Positions 35,746 through 44,809 of a stretch of DNA of 64,000 nt are shown here, piece by piece (position 1 is the first letter of the stretch; each line of letters starts with the position of its first letter). The notes beneath the pieces are model-generated. The model made no database searches, was not told where the DNA came from, and saw nothing but the letters and a program-made list of their open reading frames with translations. Both the position numbers and the translations under genes were made by a program. The DNA comes from Allobosea sp. BH3 (lineage in GTDB: Bacteria; Pseudomonadota; Alphaproteobacteria; Rhizobiales; Beijerinckiaceae). The stretch spans positions 616,878 through 680,877 of the forward strand of contig NZ_JAIMCA010000002.1 of assembly GCF_025499465.1 (NCBI RefSeq), written 5' to 3'.

Positions 35746-37038
35746 TCAGGCGACCTCGGCGACGACCCAGTCTGCAAGCACCGTGCAAGCATCCAGAAAA
35801 TCGCCGATCTCCATAGCCTCCATCGGATTATGGCTGCCATGCTCGTTGCGCACGAAGAGCATGGCGATCGGCACGTCGGCCGCAGCGAAGGCGGCGGAAT
35901 CGTGCGAGGCCGGGCTGCCCAGCGGCATGGTGCCGATGCCGAGCCGGGCGGCGGCAGCCTCCAGCCCAGCGACGATGGCCGGATCGACGGGCCCGACCGC
36001 GGCGCTGGCGCGCTTGCCGAGTTCGAAGCGCACGCGGCGGCGCGCCTCGATCTCCGGGATCGCGGCCAGCATCCGCTTCTCGACCCGTTCCAGCACCGCC
36101 GGATCATAGGCGCGCACATCGAGGCTGAAGGCGAAGGCTCCGGGCACCGTCGTCAGGCCATGAACCGCCGAGTCCGTGTGGAAGCGACCGAGCGTCACGG
36201 CCATGGGGAAACCAGCCGCCTCCTCCTCTTCCCAGATCCGGTCGAGCAGCATGGCGAATTCGGCGCCCGCCATGGCCGCGTCGCGGCGGAAGCGGCGCGG
36301 CGTGCCGACATGGTCATGCCGGCCGACGATATGGGCGTCCGGGTAGCGGAAATTGCCGGGGACGCCTGTGCAGATCGCAACCGGCAAAGCCGATTCCACG
36401 AGGCTCGGCGCCTGCTCGATATGGACTTCCAGGAAGGCGCGGATGGAGGCCGGGTCGAGATGCCGTTCGCCGCGGCGGATGGCCTCGGGATCGCCGCCGC
36501 AGGCGGCGATGCTCGAACCCAGCACGCGGCCGTCATCGATGCGCTTCGCTTCGAGCGCCCCCTCCGGCAGCGTGCCGAGCGCGGAGCGGCTGCCGATATA
36601 GGAGACCGCGAACCAGACGCTCTCCTCGGCGCGCACGGCCATGGTGGCGATGTCGCAGCGCGGCGCGATGCCCAGCGCACGCAGCACCTCGATGACGACG
36701 AGGCCGGCGACCACCCCCGCCGCGCCGTCGAAATTTCCGCCATGCGGGACGCTGTCGAGATGGGAGCCCATCAGGATGCGGGGCGCGGTGCGGTCCCGCC
36801 CCGGGAGGGTGGCGTAGCTGTTGGCGGCGAAGTCCTGCGTGACATCGAGCGCGCGCGCCCTGGCATGCTCCACGAAGAGCCGGTGCGCGAAATTCTCACC
36901 ATCGCCATAGGTGTCGCGGTTGATGCCGGGATGGCCCTGGCTGCCGGCGGCGAGGCTCCCGAACAGCTCCTCGACCCAGCCGCGCTGGGCCGTAACGGCG
37001 GCGCGGATCGCATCGGGAGCGAAGGTCGTCGTAGTCAT
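35746..37038 (-). CDS. Zn-dependent N-carbamoyl amino acid / allantoate amidohydrolase
   Basis: This 430-residue M20-family amidohydrolase shows GSHLDSVPHGGNFDGAAGVV at residues 91-110 (metal ligands H93 and D104) and AEESVWF. VHIEQAPSLV, in the dimerisation/ligand region, is also visible, with GSPASHDS and NEHGSHNPME near the end. In this operon it most probably cleaves N-carbamoyl amino acids made by the hydantoinase. Allantoate or ureidoglycolate are family alternatives. It is the first gene of the operon; its promoter must lie in 37039-37125. Confidence 0.92.
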   Translation of the reverse strand: MTTTTFAPDAIRAAVTAQRGWVEELFGSLAAGSQGHPGINRDTYGDGENFAHRLFVEHARARALDVTQDFAANSYATLPGRDRTAPRILMGSHLDSVPHGGNFDGAAGVVAGLVVIEVLRALGIAPRCDIATMAVRAEESVWFAVSYIGSRSALGTLPEGALEAKRIDDGRVLGSSIAACGGDPEAIRRGERHLDPASIRAFLEVHIEQAPSLVESALPVAICTGVPGNFRYPDAHIVGRHDHVGTPRRFRRDAAMAGAEFAMLLDRIWEEEEAAGFPMAVTLGRFHTDSAVHGLTTVPGAFAFSLDVRAYDPAVLERVEKRMLAAIPEIEARRRVRFELGKRASAAVGPVDPAIVAGLEAAAARLGIGTMPLGSPASHDSAAFAAADVPIAMLFVRNEHGSHNPMEAMEIGDFLDACTVLADWVVAEVA

Positions 37039-37125
37039 GTTGGTCAGGCCCAGCGAAGGTCGGCGACGACGACTCGTCGACGGAGCGGCCGAACCAGTCA
37101 AGGGGCTCCGTGCAAAGCTCCTACG

Positions 37126-37866
37126 CTATCCGTAGGAGCGTATCAGGCCGCTGATCAGCAGGTTCCAGCCGTCGATCAGGACGAAGAAGATCACCTTGAA
37201 CGGCAGGGAGATCACCGTCGGCGGCAACATCATCATGCCCATCGACATCACGATGGTGGCGACGATCATGTCGATCACCAGGAAGGGCAGCACGATCAGG
37301 AAGCCGATCTCGAAGGCGCGGCGCAGCTCCGAGATCATGAAGGACGGGATCAGGATGCGCAGGTCGACGGTCTGGCTGGTCGGGTCGGTCGGGCGGATGC
37401 TCGGCGGGGCGACGTCGGCGAAGAGACGCAGATCCGCCGGACGCGTCTGCGCCAGCATGAACTCGCGGAAAGGCGCCGTGATCTGGGTATAGGCCTCTCC
37501 CTCATTGATCCGGTTCTCGACCAGCGGCAGCACGCCGTTCTGCCAGGCCCGGTCGAAGGTCGGCGCCATGACGAAGAAGGTCATGAACAACGCGAGGCTG
37601 ATCAGGATCAGGTTCGCCGGCGTGCCCTGCAGGCCGAGGCCGGAACGCAGGAAGGACAGCGCGATCACGAAGCGGCTGAAGCTCGTGACCATCATCAGGA
37701 TGCCCGGCGCCACCGAGAGCACCGTGAGCATCGCGACGATCTGGACGATGCGCCCGGAGGCCGAGGCGCCGCCCTGCGGCAGCAGGCCGTCGAGGCTGAG
37801 CGACTGCGCAGCCGCGCCGGCCGTGCCGGCCAGCAGGATGGCGATGACGCCGGCAAATCTGATCAC
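37126..37866 (-). CDS. fliP: Flagellar export apparatus protein FliP
   Basis: This 246-residue inner-membrane protein has a cleavable signal (about 1-20) and FliP landmarks TSFSRFVIALSFLRSGLG, PANLILISLALFMTFFVM and FLVIDMIVATIVMSMGMMML. FliP forms the core of the export gate with FliQ and FliR. Its start overlaps the fliL stop by ATGA. It is the last gene of the run that starts at flgB. Confidence 0.97.
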   Translation of the reverse strand: MIRFAGVIAILLAGTAGAAAQSLSLDGLLPQGGASASGRIVQIVAMLTVLSVAPGILMMVTSFSRFVIALSFLRSGLGLQGTPANLILISLALFMTFFVMAPTFDRAWQNGVLPLVENRINEGEAYTQITAPFREFMLAQTRPADLRLFADVAPPSIRPTDPTSQTVDLRILIPSFMISELRRAFEIGFLIVLPFLVIDMIVATIVMSMGMMMLPPTVISLPFKVIFFVLIDGWNLLISGLIRSYG

Positions 37867-38375
37867 TGAACCACCAGGGTTTCGATGACGATGTCGCGCA
37901 CGAGGCCCTTGGAACGGATCGCGACGCGCTCGGTCAGGTCTTCGCGCAGGTTCTTGAGGCCGGCCGCGCCCTGCATCTGCGCGGCCGTGACGCTGCGCAG
38001 GAAGGCGAGGATATCCTCGCCGATCGCGCCGGCCAGCGGATCGGCGGACTCGGCGGCCTTCTGCTCCATCACCAGCGAGGCCTCGATCCGGACCCAGGTG
38101 TTGGGCGGCGCGGCGAGGTTGGTCACGATCGGCGCGAGCTTCTTGAGCACATAGGTGCCGGTCATCGCCGGGTTGACCGCGACATGGGGCGTGCTCTCCT
38201 CCATGCGCTGCTTCACCGTGTCCTCGACAGTGCCGACGACGCGCATGCCCCAGAGCGTGCCAGCCCCGGCCGCGAGCGCCGTCAGCAGGACCACCGGGAC
38301 GGCGGTCGTCAGCACGGCTGCAGCGCGGCCGGCAGCCTTCTTCCTCTCAGGCGATTTGGCTGGAAGCTTGGCCAT
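37863..38375 (-). CDS. fliL: Flagellar basal body-associated protein FliL
   Basis: This 170-residue protein has a lysine-rich cytoplasmic N-terminus, one membrane segment (about residues 22-48) and a periplasmic FliL domain (YVLKKLAPIVTNLAAPPNTW, then VRIEASLVME). FliL surrounds stator units and supports torque. The start shares one base with the flgH stop (TGATG). A second protein of this type may exist at 54797-55252. Confidence 0.93.
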   Translation of the reverse strand: MAKLPAKSPERKKAAGRAAAVLTTAVPVVLLTALAAGAGTLWGMRVVGTVEDTVKQRMEESTPHVAVNPAMTGTYVLKKLAPIVTNLAAPPNTWVRIEASLVMEQKAAESADPLAGAIGEDILAFLRSVTAAQMQGAAGLKNLREDLTERVAIRSKGLVRDIVIETLVVQ

Positions 38376-39082
38376 CAGAAGGGGGTGATCCGATCATAGA
38401 GCTGCTGACCCCAGGCCGGCTGCTGCACTTCCATGGCGCGACCGCGGCCGCCATAGGAGATGCGCGCCTCGGCGATCTTGTCGTAGGCGACAGTGTTGCT
38501 GCCGGTGATGTCCCCCGGGCGCACGATGCCGGCGACGTTGAGCACGCGCATGTCGTAGTTGACGCGCATCTCCTGCGAGCCGCTGATCAGCAGGTTGCCG
38601 TTGGGCAGGATCTGCGTGACGACCGCTGCGACCGAGACATCGATCTCCTCCGAGCGATCGGTCTGGCCCTTGCCGCGCGAGGAGCTGTCCGACCTGGCAT
38701 CGGCGCTGAGGCTGCCGTCGCCGGACGAACCGTTGAAGGCGGCGGCGAGGTCGAGCCCGAACTTCGTGGAGGAGTTGCGCGAGCGATCGGTCTTGTTGTC
38801 GAGCTTCGCCTTGTCCTTGAACAAGACCTTGACCGTCACGACGTCGCCGACCTTCATCGCGCGGGCGTCACGGAACAGGCTTTCGCTGGTGTTGCGGCTG
38901 TAGATCGAGTTGAAGGCGACATCGACCGGGCGGCCGGTGGCCTGCGCATGCGGGATGGCGTCATGGGCGACGGAAAGGCCGCTGCCGACGCGCGACATCA
39001 CCGGCTCGCGATTGAATTCGGCGATGTCCTGCGCGCAGCCGCCAAGGGCGACGGCGCAAGCCGCAAGAATGATGGCCTTCAT
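38375..39082 (-). CDS. flgH: Flagellar L-ring lipoprotein FlgH
   Basis: This 235-residue lipoprotein has a lipobox LGGC (C16) and FlgH landmarks FRDARAMKVGDVVTVKVLFK, NGNLLISGSQEMRVN and IVRPGDITGSNTV. It forms the outer-membrane ring around the rod. The start overlaps the motE stop by ATGA. Confidence 0.97.
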   Translation of the reverse strand: MKAIILAACAVALGGCAQDIAEFNREPVMSRVGSGLSVAHDAIPHAQATGRPVDVAFNSIYSRNTSESLFRDARAMKVGDVVTVKVLFKDKAKLDNKTDRSRNSSTKFGLDLAAAFNGSSGDGSLSADARSDSSSRGKGQTDRSEEIDVSVAAVVTQILPNGNLLISGSQEMRVNYDMRVLNVAGIVRPGDITGSNTVAYDKIAEARISYGGRGRAMEVQQPAWGQQLYDRITPF

Positions 39083-39633
39083 CGGCTCTGCGCTCCATTC
39101 GTCTGGGTTCTACGGGAGGTCGGGTTGCGGCCGCCCATCGCCTCTGCGAGCTGGGCGGCGCGGGAGGCCTCCATCTCGTTGAGGACGGCGCTGGCGGCGC
39201 GCGCAGGAAGCTTGCCGAGCACGGAGACGGCCATGGCCGGGTCCATCGCGGCGAGCTGGAGGGCGGCGGCATCGGGGCGCATCCGCGAGAAGATATCGGT
39301 CATGCGGGCCTCGACCTGCTTCGCATCGGCGTCGCGGCGGTCGTTCAGGGCCTGCAGCTCGGCCTTGCGGGCATCGAGCTTCTTCAGCGTGTCGGAGAGC
39401 TTGGCCTCCAGCACCCTGAGCTGCTCGGACTGCCAGGCGAAGCGCGCCTCCGCAGCGGGATCGCGGATGCTGGCGCAGAAATTGGCGGCGTCCGAAGTCG
39501 ACGTCGCCACGGCTGCCGGCGTCGTCCTCAGCGCATCCCTGGGCGTCTGCGCCCAGGCGCCGAGCGGCACCAGGATGAACGCCGCGAACGCGGCATGTCG
39601 CAGGGTTCCGACCGGGAGCTTGCTATCCGCCAT
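39079..39633 (-). CDS. motE: MotE-type periplasmic chaperone
   Basis: This protein of about 184 residues has a signal sequence (ending LGAWA-Q) and a predicted coiled coil (about residues 72-115, LRVLEAKLSDTLKKL). The C-terminal MgtE-like helical region is AALQLAAMDPAMAVSVLGKL followed by PARAASAVLNEM. In Sinorhizobium meliloti MotE is a chaperone for the motility protein MotC. It lies between flgI and flgH as in that species. An ATG at 39651 is an alternative start. Confidence 0.88.
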   Translation of the reverse strand: MADSKLPVGTLRHAAFAAFILVPLGAWAQTPRDALRTTPAAVATSTSDAANFCASIRDPAAEARFAWQSEQLRVLEAKLSDTLKKLDARKAELQALNDRRDADAKQVEARMTDIFSRMRPDAAALQLAAMDPAMAVSVLGKLPARAASAVLNEMEASRAAQLAEAMGGRNPTSRRTQTNGAQSR

Positions 39634-39706
39634 ATCCACAATCCGTTGCATCGTCTTGGGCCAGTCCTAGCAGCGGACGCTTTCGCGAGGCTGACCCCAA
39701 AATGAG

Positions 39707-39730
39707 AGCGCCGGCCTTGCGGCCGGCGCT
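39707..39730 (-). terminator. Rho-independent terminator after flgI
   Basis: Arms AGCGCCGGCC and GGCCGGCGCT (10 pairs) enclose a 4-base loop. On the minus strand the stem is followed after four bases by TTTT. It lies in the 126-bp gap between flgI and motE, so part of the transcription from flgB may stop here and the motE-fliP genes may have their own promoter. Confidence 0.65.
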
Positions 39731-39759
39731 CCTCCTGCGCGGGGCAGGGTCTATCCTGG

Positions 39760-40878
39760 CTACTGGACGACGAGGTCGGCCTGGAGGGCGCCCGCCGTCT
39801 TGATCGCCTGCAGGATCGCGATGATGCCGGAGGGCTTGAGGCCGATCTGGTTGAGGCCCCGGACCAGTGTGTGCAGGTTGGCGCCGTTGATGATCGCGAG
39901 ATGGCCGTTGGGCTGGGTCACATCGACCTGGGTGCGGGGCACGACCACCGTTTCGCCGTTGCTGAACATCTCCGGCTGGGAGACCTGCGGCGCCTCGGTG
40001 ACGCGCACTGTCAGATTGCCGTGGGTCACGGCGACGGTCGAGATCTTGACGTCGCGGCCGATCACCACCGTGCCGGTGCGCTCGTCGACCACGACGCGGG
40101 CCGGGGCATCGGGCTCGACCTCCAGCCGCTCGATATCGGCGATGAAACGCGAGGTCGAGACGCTGACGGGGCGCGTCAGGCTGATCGTGCGGTTGTCCAT
40201 CGCATAGGCAACCGTCGTCTTGTACTGCCTGCGGCTATAGGCATTGATCGCGGCTGCCATGCGCTCAGCCGTGGCGAAATCGGGATTGCGCAGTTCCAGC
40301 GAAAGCACATGCAGGTTGGCGAGCGGGTCCGGGAGCTGACGCTCGATCATCGCGCCGCCGGGAATGCGGGCGGCGGTCGTGACGCCCTGGGTCACGCGCT
40401 CGGCCTCGCCGCGGACATCGAAACCCGAGACGTTGAGCCGGCCCTGCGCCAGCGCATAGGTCTGGCCGTCCGTGCCGAGGAGCTGGGTCACGACCAGCGT
40501 GCCGCCCTGCAGCGAGGTCGCATCGCCCATCGAGGCGACGTTGACGTCGATCCGGCTGCCGCGACCGGCGAAGGGCGGCAGGTCGGCGGTGACGATCACG
40601 GCCGCGACGTTGCGGGTGCGCAGCGCCTGGTTGCGGACGTTGACGCCGAGTCGATCGAGCATCGACTGCATGGCCTGGCCGGTGAAAGGCGAGTTGCGCA
40701 CGCTGTCGCCGGTGCCCTGCAGGCCGATGACGAGCCCGTAGCCCACGAGCTGGTTGTCGCGGATGCCCTGCAGCCCCGCGATGTCCTTGATCCGGACCGA
40801 GGCCGATGCCGGCACGACGCTCTGGAAGACCAGAACGAGCGCGCAGCAGAGCGCGGCGATGCGCGAGCGAAAGGTCAT
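39760..40878 (-). CDS. flgI: Flagellar P-ring protein FlgI
   Basis: This 372-residue exported protein has a signal peptide (ending SASA) and FlgI landmarks IKDIAGLQGIRDNQLVGYGL, GLQGTGDSVRNSPFT, RNVAAVIVTADLPPF and NGANLHTLVRGLNQIGLKP. It forms the periplasmic ring around the rod. The start shares one base with the flgA stop. Confidence 0.97.
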   Translation of the reverse strand: MTFRSRIAALCCALVLVFQSVVPASASVRIKDIAGLQGIRDNQLVGYGLVIGLQGTGDSVRNSPFTGQAMQSMLDRLGVNVRNQALRTRNVAAVIVTADLPPFAGRGSRIDVNVASMGDATSLQGGTLVVTQLLGTDGQTYALAQGRLNVSGFDVRGEAERVTQGVTTAARIPGGAMIERQLPDPLANLHVLSLELRNPDFATAERMAAAINAYSRRQYKTTVAYAMDNRTISLTRPVSVSTSRFIADIERLEVEPDAPARVVVDERTGTVVIGRDVKISTVAVTHGNLTVRVTEAPQVSQPEMFSNGETVVVPRTQVDVTQPNGHLAIINGANLHTLVRGLNQIGLKPSGIIAILQAIKTAGALQADLVVQ

Positions 40879-41348
40879 CACTGGGCTCCGACGCGAATGG
40901 TGCCGTCCGCCTGCACCACGCCGACGACGATGAGGCCGCTATCGGGGTTGCGGGCCTTGACCATCTCATTGACCGCGGCCGAGGCCATCGGCTCGACGAT
41001 GCCGGTGATGACGAGGTCCTTCTCGCGGAACACGACCTGGGCCGGCACACCGCGGCGCACCAGCTTGGGGTCGTCGACGGCGTTGCTGGGGATAGGCTGG
41101 CCCGGCAGCAGCGTGCGCCGCACCGCCTTGCCAACGACGGCGAGGCGATTGTCGATCGAGACCAGCGAGGCGCGCGAATTGATGCGGAACATCCGGTCGA
41201 CGAGCTGGCCGTCGCTGACGACGTCGCCCGGATAGAGCGTGACCAGCGGCACCGGCAGCATCACGTCTTCGGCCGCGGCGCTGAGCGGCGCGGCCGCGCC
41301 GAGGAGAGTCGCGGCCAGCAGAGCATATCGCAGCAGGGCAGAGGTCAT
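40878..41348 (-). CDS. flgA: P-ring assembly chaperone FlgA
   Basis: This 156-residue periplasmic chaperone has a signal peptide (about 1-26) and a SAF-type domain: LYPGDVVSDGQLVDRMF, RRTLLPGQPIPSNAV, and VQADGTIRVG at the end. It helps FlgI form the P ring. The ATG at 41348 has GAGGAG seven bases upstream, partly inside the flgG end. Confidence 0.94.
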   Translation of the reverse strand: MTSALLRYALLAATLLGAAAPLSAAAEDVMLPVPLVTLYPGDVVSDGQLVDRMFRINSRASLVSIDNRLAVVGKAVRRTLLPGQPIPSNAVDDPKLVRRGVPAQVVFREKDLVITGIVEPMASAAVNEMVKARNPDSGLIVVGVVQADGTIRVGAQ

Positions 41349-41359
41349 CGCAGCGCTCC

Positions 41360-42145
41360 TCAACGGACGTTGGTTACGGTGCCGGCCATCTGGTCGGCGG
41401 CGGTGATGACCTTGGCGTTCATCTCGTAGGAGCGCTGCGCTGCGATCAGCGCCGTGATCTCCTTGACGGGATCGACGTTGGAGGCCTCGAGATAGCCCTG
41501 ACGCAGCTTGCCGAAGCCGATGCTCGTCGGCGTGCCCTCGGTCGGGTTCCCGGAGGCGACCGTCTCGCGGTAGAGATTGCCGCCGAGCGGCTCGAGGCCG
41601 GCATCGTTGGCGAAGTTCACCAGCGTGATCTGGCCGATCTGGCGCGGCTGCACCTCGGCCGGGATCTTGGCGAAGACGAGGCCCGACTCGTTGACAGTGA
41701 CGTCCACCGCCTCGGCCGGCACGCGGATCGCCGGGTCGAGCAGGTAGCCGTCGGCCGTAACGACGTCACCGTCGGCATTGGTATTGAAGGTGCCGGCGCG
41801 GGCATAGAGCGTCTCACCTTCCGGCGCGGTGATCTTGAACCAGCCGCGGCCGTCGATGGCGAGGTCGAGACGGTTACCCGTCTGCGTCATCGCGCCCTGA
41901 AGGTGCAGGTTGCGGATGGCTGCGGCGCGCACGCCGAGGCCGAGCGAGGCGCCTTCCGGGATCGAGCCGTCGCCGCCCCGGTTCGGGACGCCGCGCGAGC
42001 GCTCGGTCTGGTAGAGCAGATCGGTGAACTCGGGCCGGGCGCGCTTGAACGACGTCGTGTTGATGTTCGCGATGTTGTTCGCGATGACTTCGACGTTGAG
42101 CTGCTGCGCGCTCATGCCGGTCGCGGCGATGGCAAGGACCTTCAT
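41360..42145 (-). CDS. flgG: Flagellar distal rod protein FlgG
   Basis: This 261-residue rod protein has the N-terminal helix [20 protein letters not shown] and [14 protein letters not shown]. Its C-terminal coil is [20 protein letters not shown] then [10 protein letters not shown]. It forms the distal rod. The length fits the family (about 260). It follows fliE by 12 bp. Confidence 0.97.
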   Translation of the reverse strand: MKVLAIAATGMSAQQLNVEVIANNIANINTTSFKRARPEFTDLLYQTERSRGVPNRGGDGSIPEGASLGLGVRAAAIRNLHLQGAMTQTGNRLDLAIDGRGWFKITAPEGETLYARAGTFNTNADGDVVTADGYLLDPAIRVPAEAVDVTVNESGLVFAKIPAEVQPRQIGQITLVNFANDAGLEPLGGNLYRETVASGNPTEGTPTSIGFGKLRQGYLEASNVDPVKEITALIAAQRSYEMNAKVITAADQMAGTVTNVR

Positions 42146-42157
42146 GGCGGCGTTTCC

Positions 42158-42508
42158 TTAGATCTGCATCCGGATGAATTCTTGGTAGGCAGAGACGACC
42201 TTGTCGCGCATCGCCATGGCGAGCTGCAGCGACTGCTCGGCCGACATCACCGCCTGGACGACGTCCTGCACGGCGGCCTTGCCCTGGACGCCGGCGATCG
42301 AAGCCGCCTCGCCCTGCTTCATCGTGTCGAGGAAGTTCTCGGCGACATTGGCGAAGACGGAGCCGAAATCGGCGCCGGGGGTGCCGCCGGCCGCACCGGC
42401 CTGTGCGCCGGGATTGGTCAGCGAAGCGCCCAGGCCGGAGAGACCCTGGGTGACACCCTGGGCTGCACGGCTCGCGATGGGCGAGAGAGCGGAAATGGCG
42501 TTCAGCAT
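42158..42508 (-). CDS. fliE: Flagellar hook-basal body protein FliE
   Basis: This 116-residue protein has the FliE C-terminal motif VQAVMSAEQSLQLAMAMRDK followed by VVSAYQEFIRMQI. It links the MS ring to the rod. The start shares one base with the flgC stop (TGATG). Confidence 0.95.
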   Translation of the reverse strand: MLNAISALSPIASRAAQGVTQGLSGLGASLTNPGAQAGAAGGTPGADFGSVFANVAENFLDTMKQGEAASIAGVQGKAAVQDVVQAVMSAEQSLQLAMAMRDKVVSAYQEFIRMQI

Positions 42509-42927
42509 CAGCCGTTCCTCAGTAGGTCGATCGTCATGGCTTGCATCGAGCGCGCCTGCTTGATCATCTGCAGGTTCGCCTCATAGGAGCGGTTGGCCTC
42601 GCGCATGTCGGCCATCTCCAGCAGCATCGAGACGTTGGGCATCTTGACGAAGCCCTTGGCGTCGGCGGCCGGATGGTTCGGGTCATATTCGAGGCGGAAG
42701 GGGGCGCGGTCGACGCCGACGCCCTTGACCTGCACGAGTTTGGAGCCCGAGGCCTGGTCGATGGCGCTCGCGAAGGTCACCGTCTTGCGGCGATAGGGAT
42801 CGGAGCCAGGCGTCTGGCCCGTCGACTGGGCGTTGGCCAGGTTCTCCGAGACGACCCGCACGCGGGTCGACTGGGCATGAAGGCCCGCGCCAGCGATACG
42901 AAGCGAAGAGTCAATAGGGTCAATCAT
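42508..42927 (-). CDS. flgC: Flagellar proximal rod protein FlgC
   Basis: This 139-residue rod protein has the N-terminal helix [20 protein letters not shown] with SENLANAQ, and the conserved end [24 protein letters not shown] lies seven to eight bases before the ATG at 42927. Longer in-frame versions only read through flgB. Confidence 0.96.
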   Translation of the reverse strand: MIDPIDSSLRIAGAGLHAQSTRVRVVSENLANAQSTGQTPGSDPYRRKTVTFASAIDQASGSKLVQVKGVGVDRAPFRLEYDPNHPAADAKGFVKMPNVSMLLEMADMREANRSYEANLQMIKQARSMQAMTIDLLRNG

Positions 42928-42965
42928 CGATGATCCTCGGCTATACTTCAGCAGAAAGGCTTTAC

Positions 42966-43346
42966 TCAGCCCTTCATCGCTATCGTCATCATGCGATGGA
43001 AGCTTTTCACGATGTTCGTCGTGAGCGAGTAGTTGCGGTTGATGTCGCCGGCCTTGAGCATCTCCTGCTCGACGCTCACCGAATTGCCGGAATGCACCGT
43101 CGACCAGCTCTCGGACTTCCGCTGCTTCGTCGTCATGCTCTCGGTCGGCGCCACGCTGATGTGGCCGGGCGTCGGCGAGGCCATAGACAGATGCGTCTTG
43201 TTGACGACCGCATCGAACGGCTCGATGTCGATGGCCGAGTAGCGCGGCGTATTGGCGTTCGCGATATTCTGCGAAACGGCGTTCTGGCGCACGGCGAGCC
43301 AGTTCGCCTTCTTGGCCGCCAGATCGAAAAGATGAATTGGCTCCAC
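42966..43346 (-). CDS. flgB: Flagellar proximal rod protein FlgB
   Basis: This 126-residue rod protein has the motif [17 protein letters not shown] and the C-terminal helix [20 protein letters not shown]. It is the first structural gene of the run flgB-C-fliE-flgG-A-I, 172 bp downstream of the ftcR stop. The upstream gap holds palindromes that may be regulator sites. Confidence 0.95.
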   Translation of the reverse strand: MEPIHLFDLAAKKANWLAVRQNAVSQNIANANTPRYSAIDIEPFDAVVNKTHLSMASPTPGHISVAPTESMTTKQRKSESWSTVHSGNSVSVEQEMLKAGDINRNYSLTTNIVKSFHRMMTIAMKG

Positions 43347-43409
43347 AGGAAGCCTCCAAATCGTTGCAATGCAACACTAGGAGGAGTGTCTTGCGCGAAG
43401 CTGTCGTCA

Positions 43410-43452
43410 GCAATTATCCAGAATAAATTGCCGCGAATTGAGCATATATGCT
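43410..43452. promoter_or_regulatory. AT-rich flgB upstream region with two palindromes
   Basis: GCAATT at 43410 and AATTGC at 43426-43431 form an inverted repeat with a 10-base spacer. AGCATATATGCT at 43441-43452 is a perfect 12-base palindrome. Both lie in the AT-rich stretch 64-106 bp upstream of flgB, after the ftcR terminator. They are candidate sites for FtcR or another flagellar regulator. Confidence 0.4.
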
Positions 43453-43473
43453 TAGATATGACTATAAAACTGC

Positions 43474-43501
43474 GGGCGACGGTTTGTCAAACCTGTCGCC
43501 C
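43474..43501 (-). terminator. Terminator after ftcR
   Basis: The stem GGGCGAC/GTCGCCC continues as GGTTT/AAACC with a one-base bulge and a 3-base loop. On the minus strand it is followed by CAGTTTTATAG, a T-run. It ends 17 bp past the ftcR stop and separates ftcR from flgB. Confidence 0.7.
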
Positions 43502-43518
43502 AGCGGTCAACAATTCGA

Positions 43519-44193
43519 TCAGGCGATCGTGTAGCCGAGGTAGCGCTTGGACTGGACGGGGTCGTAGCCGAGCCGCTCGCGCAGCTTCTTGCGCAGCTTG
43601 CTGACATGGCTTTCGACCACGGCCTCGTCGACCTCGGCATCGAACAGGCCGTAGACCTCGTTGAATACCTGGGTCTTGGTGACCCAACGGCCGCGGCTGC
43701 GGACAAGGAATTCGAGGATGCGGCGCTCGCGGCGCGGCAGCGACATCACGTCACCACCGACATCGGGATCGCGGCCGTCGAAATAGACCTTGATGTCGCC
43801 CAGCGAGATCTCGTCGTCGCCGGAGCGGCGCTTGTCGGTGCGGCGCTGCATGGCGTTGACGCGCGCCAGAATCTCGCGGACGTGAACCGGCTTGCGAACG
43901 ACGTCGTCGACGCCGGCGGCAAAGAGTTCCAAAGTCTTCTCGAGATTGGAAGCCTCGTTCATCGCAATGACCGGGGCCTGGGAACGGCGGCGGATCATCA
44001 TCGGGAAGCTGACGCGTTCCTGGCACTCACCGATGAGGAAGGCCTTGACGTTGTTGAGGTGATCGGCGGGTGAATCCTCCACCCATTCCTGGAAACCTGA
44101 AGGCGTGAAGCCAATCGAGGGCACGCCTTCGCCATTGAACAGGGCCCTGTAACCTTCGGTGACCATGGCCCGGTCGTCGATCACAATATACAT
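43519..44193 (-). CDS. ftcR: Flagellar transcriptional regulator FtcR/Rem (orphan response regulator)
   Basis: This 224-residue OmpR-type regulator has an atypical receiver (about residues 1-115) and a winged-helix DNA-binding domain (about 125-222: LPRRERRILEFLVRSRGRWV, VVESHVSKLRKKL). In the receiver D6/D7 and the K101-P102 pair are present, but the phosphoacceptor aspartate expected near residue 52-56 is replaced (AFLIGE). No histidine kinase gene is near. Homologues FtcR (Brucella) and Rem (Sinorhizobium) activate flagellar genes. The start at 44193 follows a G-rich ribosome site. It is divergent from flgE. Confidence 0.92.
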   Translation of the reverse strand: MYIVIDDRAMVTEGYRALFNGEGVPSIGFTPSGFQEWVEDSPADHLNNVKAFLIGECQERVSFPMMIRRRSQAPVIAMNEASNLEKTLELFAAGVDDVVRKPVHVREILARVNAMQRRTDKRRSGDDEISLGDIKVYFDGRDPDVGGDVMSLPRRERRILEFLVRSRGRWVTKTQVFNEVYGLFDAEVDEAVVESHVSKLRKKLRERLGYDPVQSKRYLGYTIA

Positions 44194-44809
44194 TGCACCC
44201 CCACGCAAACTCGTCTTCCCAAAAACACCGGGAAGCAATTTCACGCTATGAACCGGTATCGTCTTCGTCAACGAGATAATGACGCGCCGCAACATAGGTT
44301 TCAGACGACGGAAATCGCGAATAAAGTCCGATTTATATATTTATTTGATTACATTAACCTTTTATTAGGCGGCCTTAATTTCCCTAAACACCGATTAATG
44401 ACAAGTTACCAGATCAAAGCGGCGATCTGAATCTTTCAATGTCGTCAACTTGGTCCCGACGCCCGAGGATTTGTTCTGAAATGAGGGCAAGGTTCCGGAA
44501 ACCATCGCCGGCGCATCGGCCCTCGCAGCCACAGTGAATTCCGCGAATATCGCATCGCGATGTCGAGCTGAACTATTCTGCCCCACGCTTCCCGGATGAC
44601 CTTGCCGCTTTCCTTTCCGCGCTGACGACCGACAGCAGCGGCGGCAATATCCGCCTGCATTTAATAGGAGTTCCGCCCCAAGTTCTGGCGCCCGACACAC
44701 GAGATTCCGCGCAAGCATTTGATTCAAATTATCTTTGATTGACTGCGACAGCTTCGCACAAGCCAGTCGATATCGAATGCGCTCAAAGATTTCGTCTCGG
44801 AGATAGGCA
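44194..44809. promoter_or_regulatory. Long divergent control region between ftcR and flgE
   Basis: This 616-bp region separates ftcR and flgE. The part at 44320-44405 is strongly AT-rich (TTTATATATTTATTTGATTA and AACCTTTTATTAGG), unlike the surrounding DNA. Short open frames here have no recognisable product. It probably holds the promoters of ftcR and of the flgE operon; no consensus promoter could be assigned with confidence. Confidence 0.55.

Noticed and set aside
44248..44430. 60-residue open frame in the ftcR-flgE gap
   Set aside because: No ribosome site, no recognisable domain, and it lies in an AT-rich control region.
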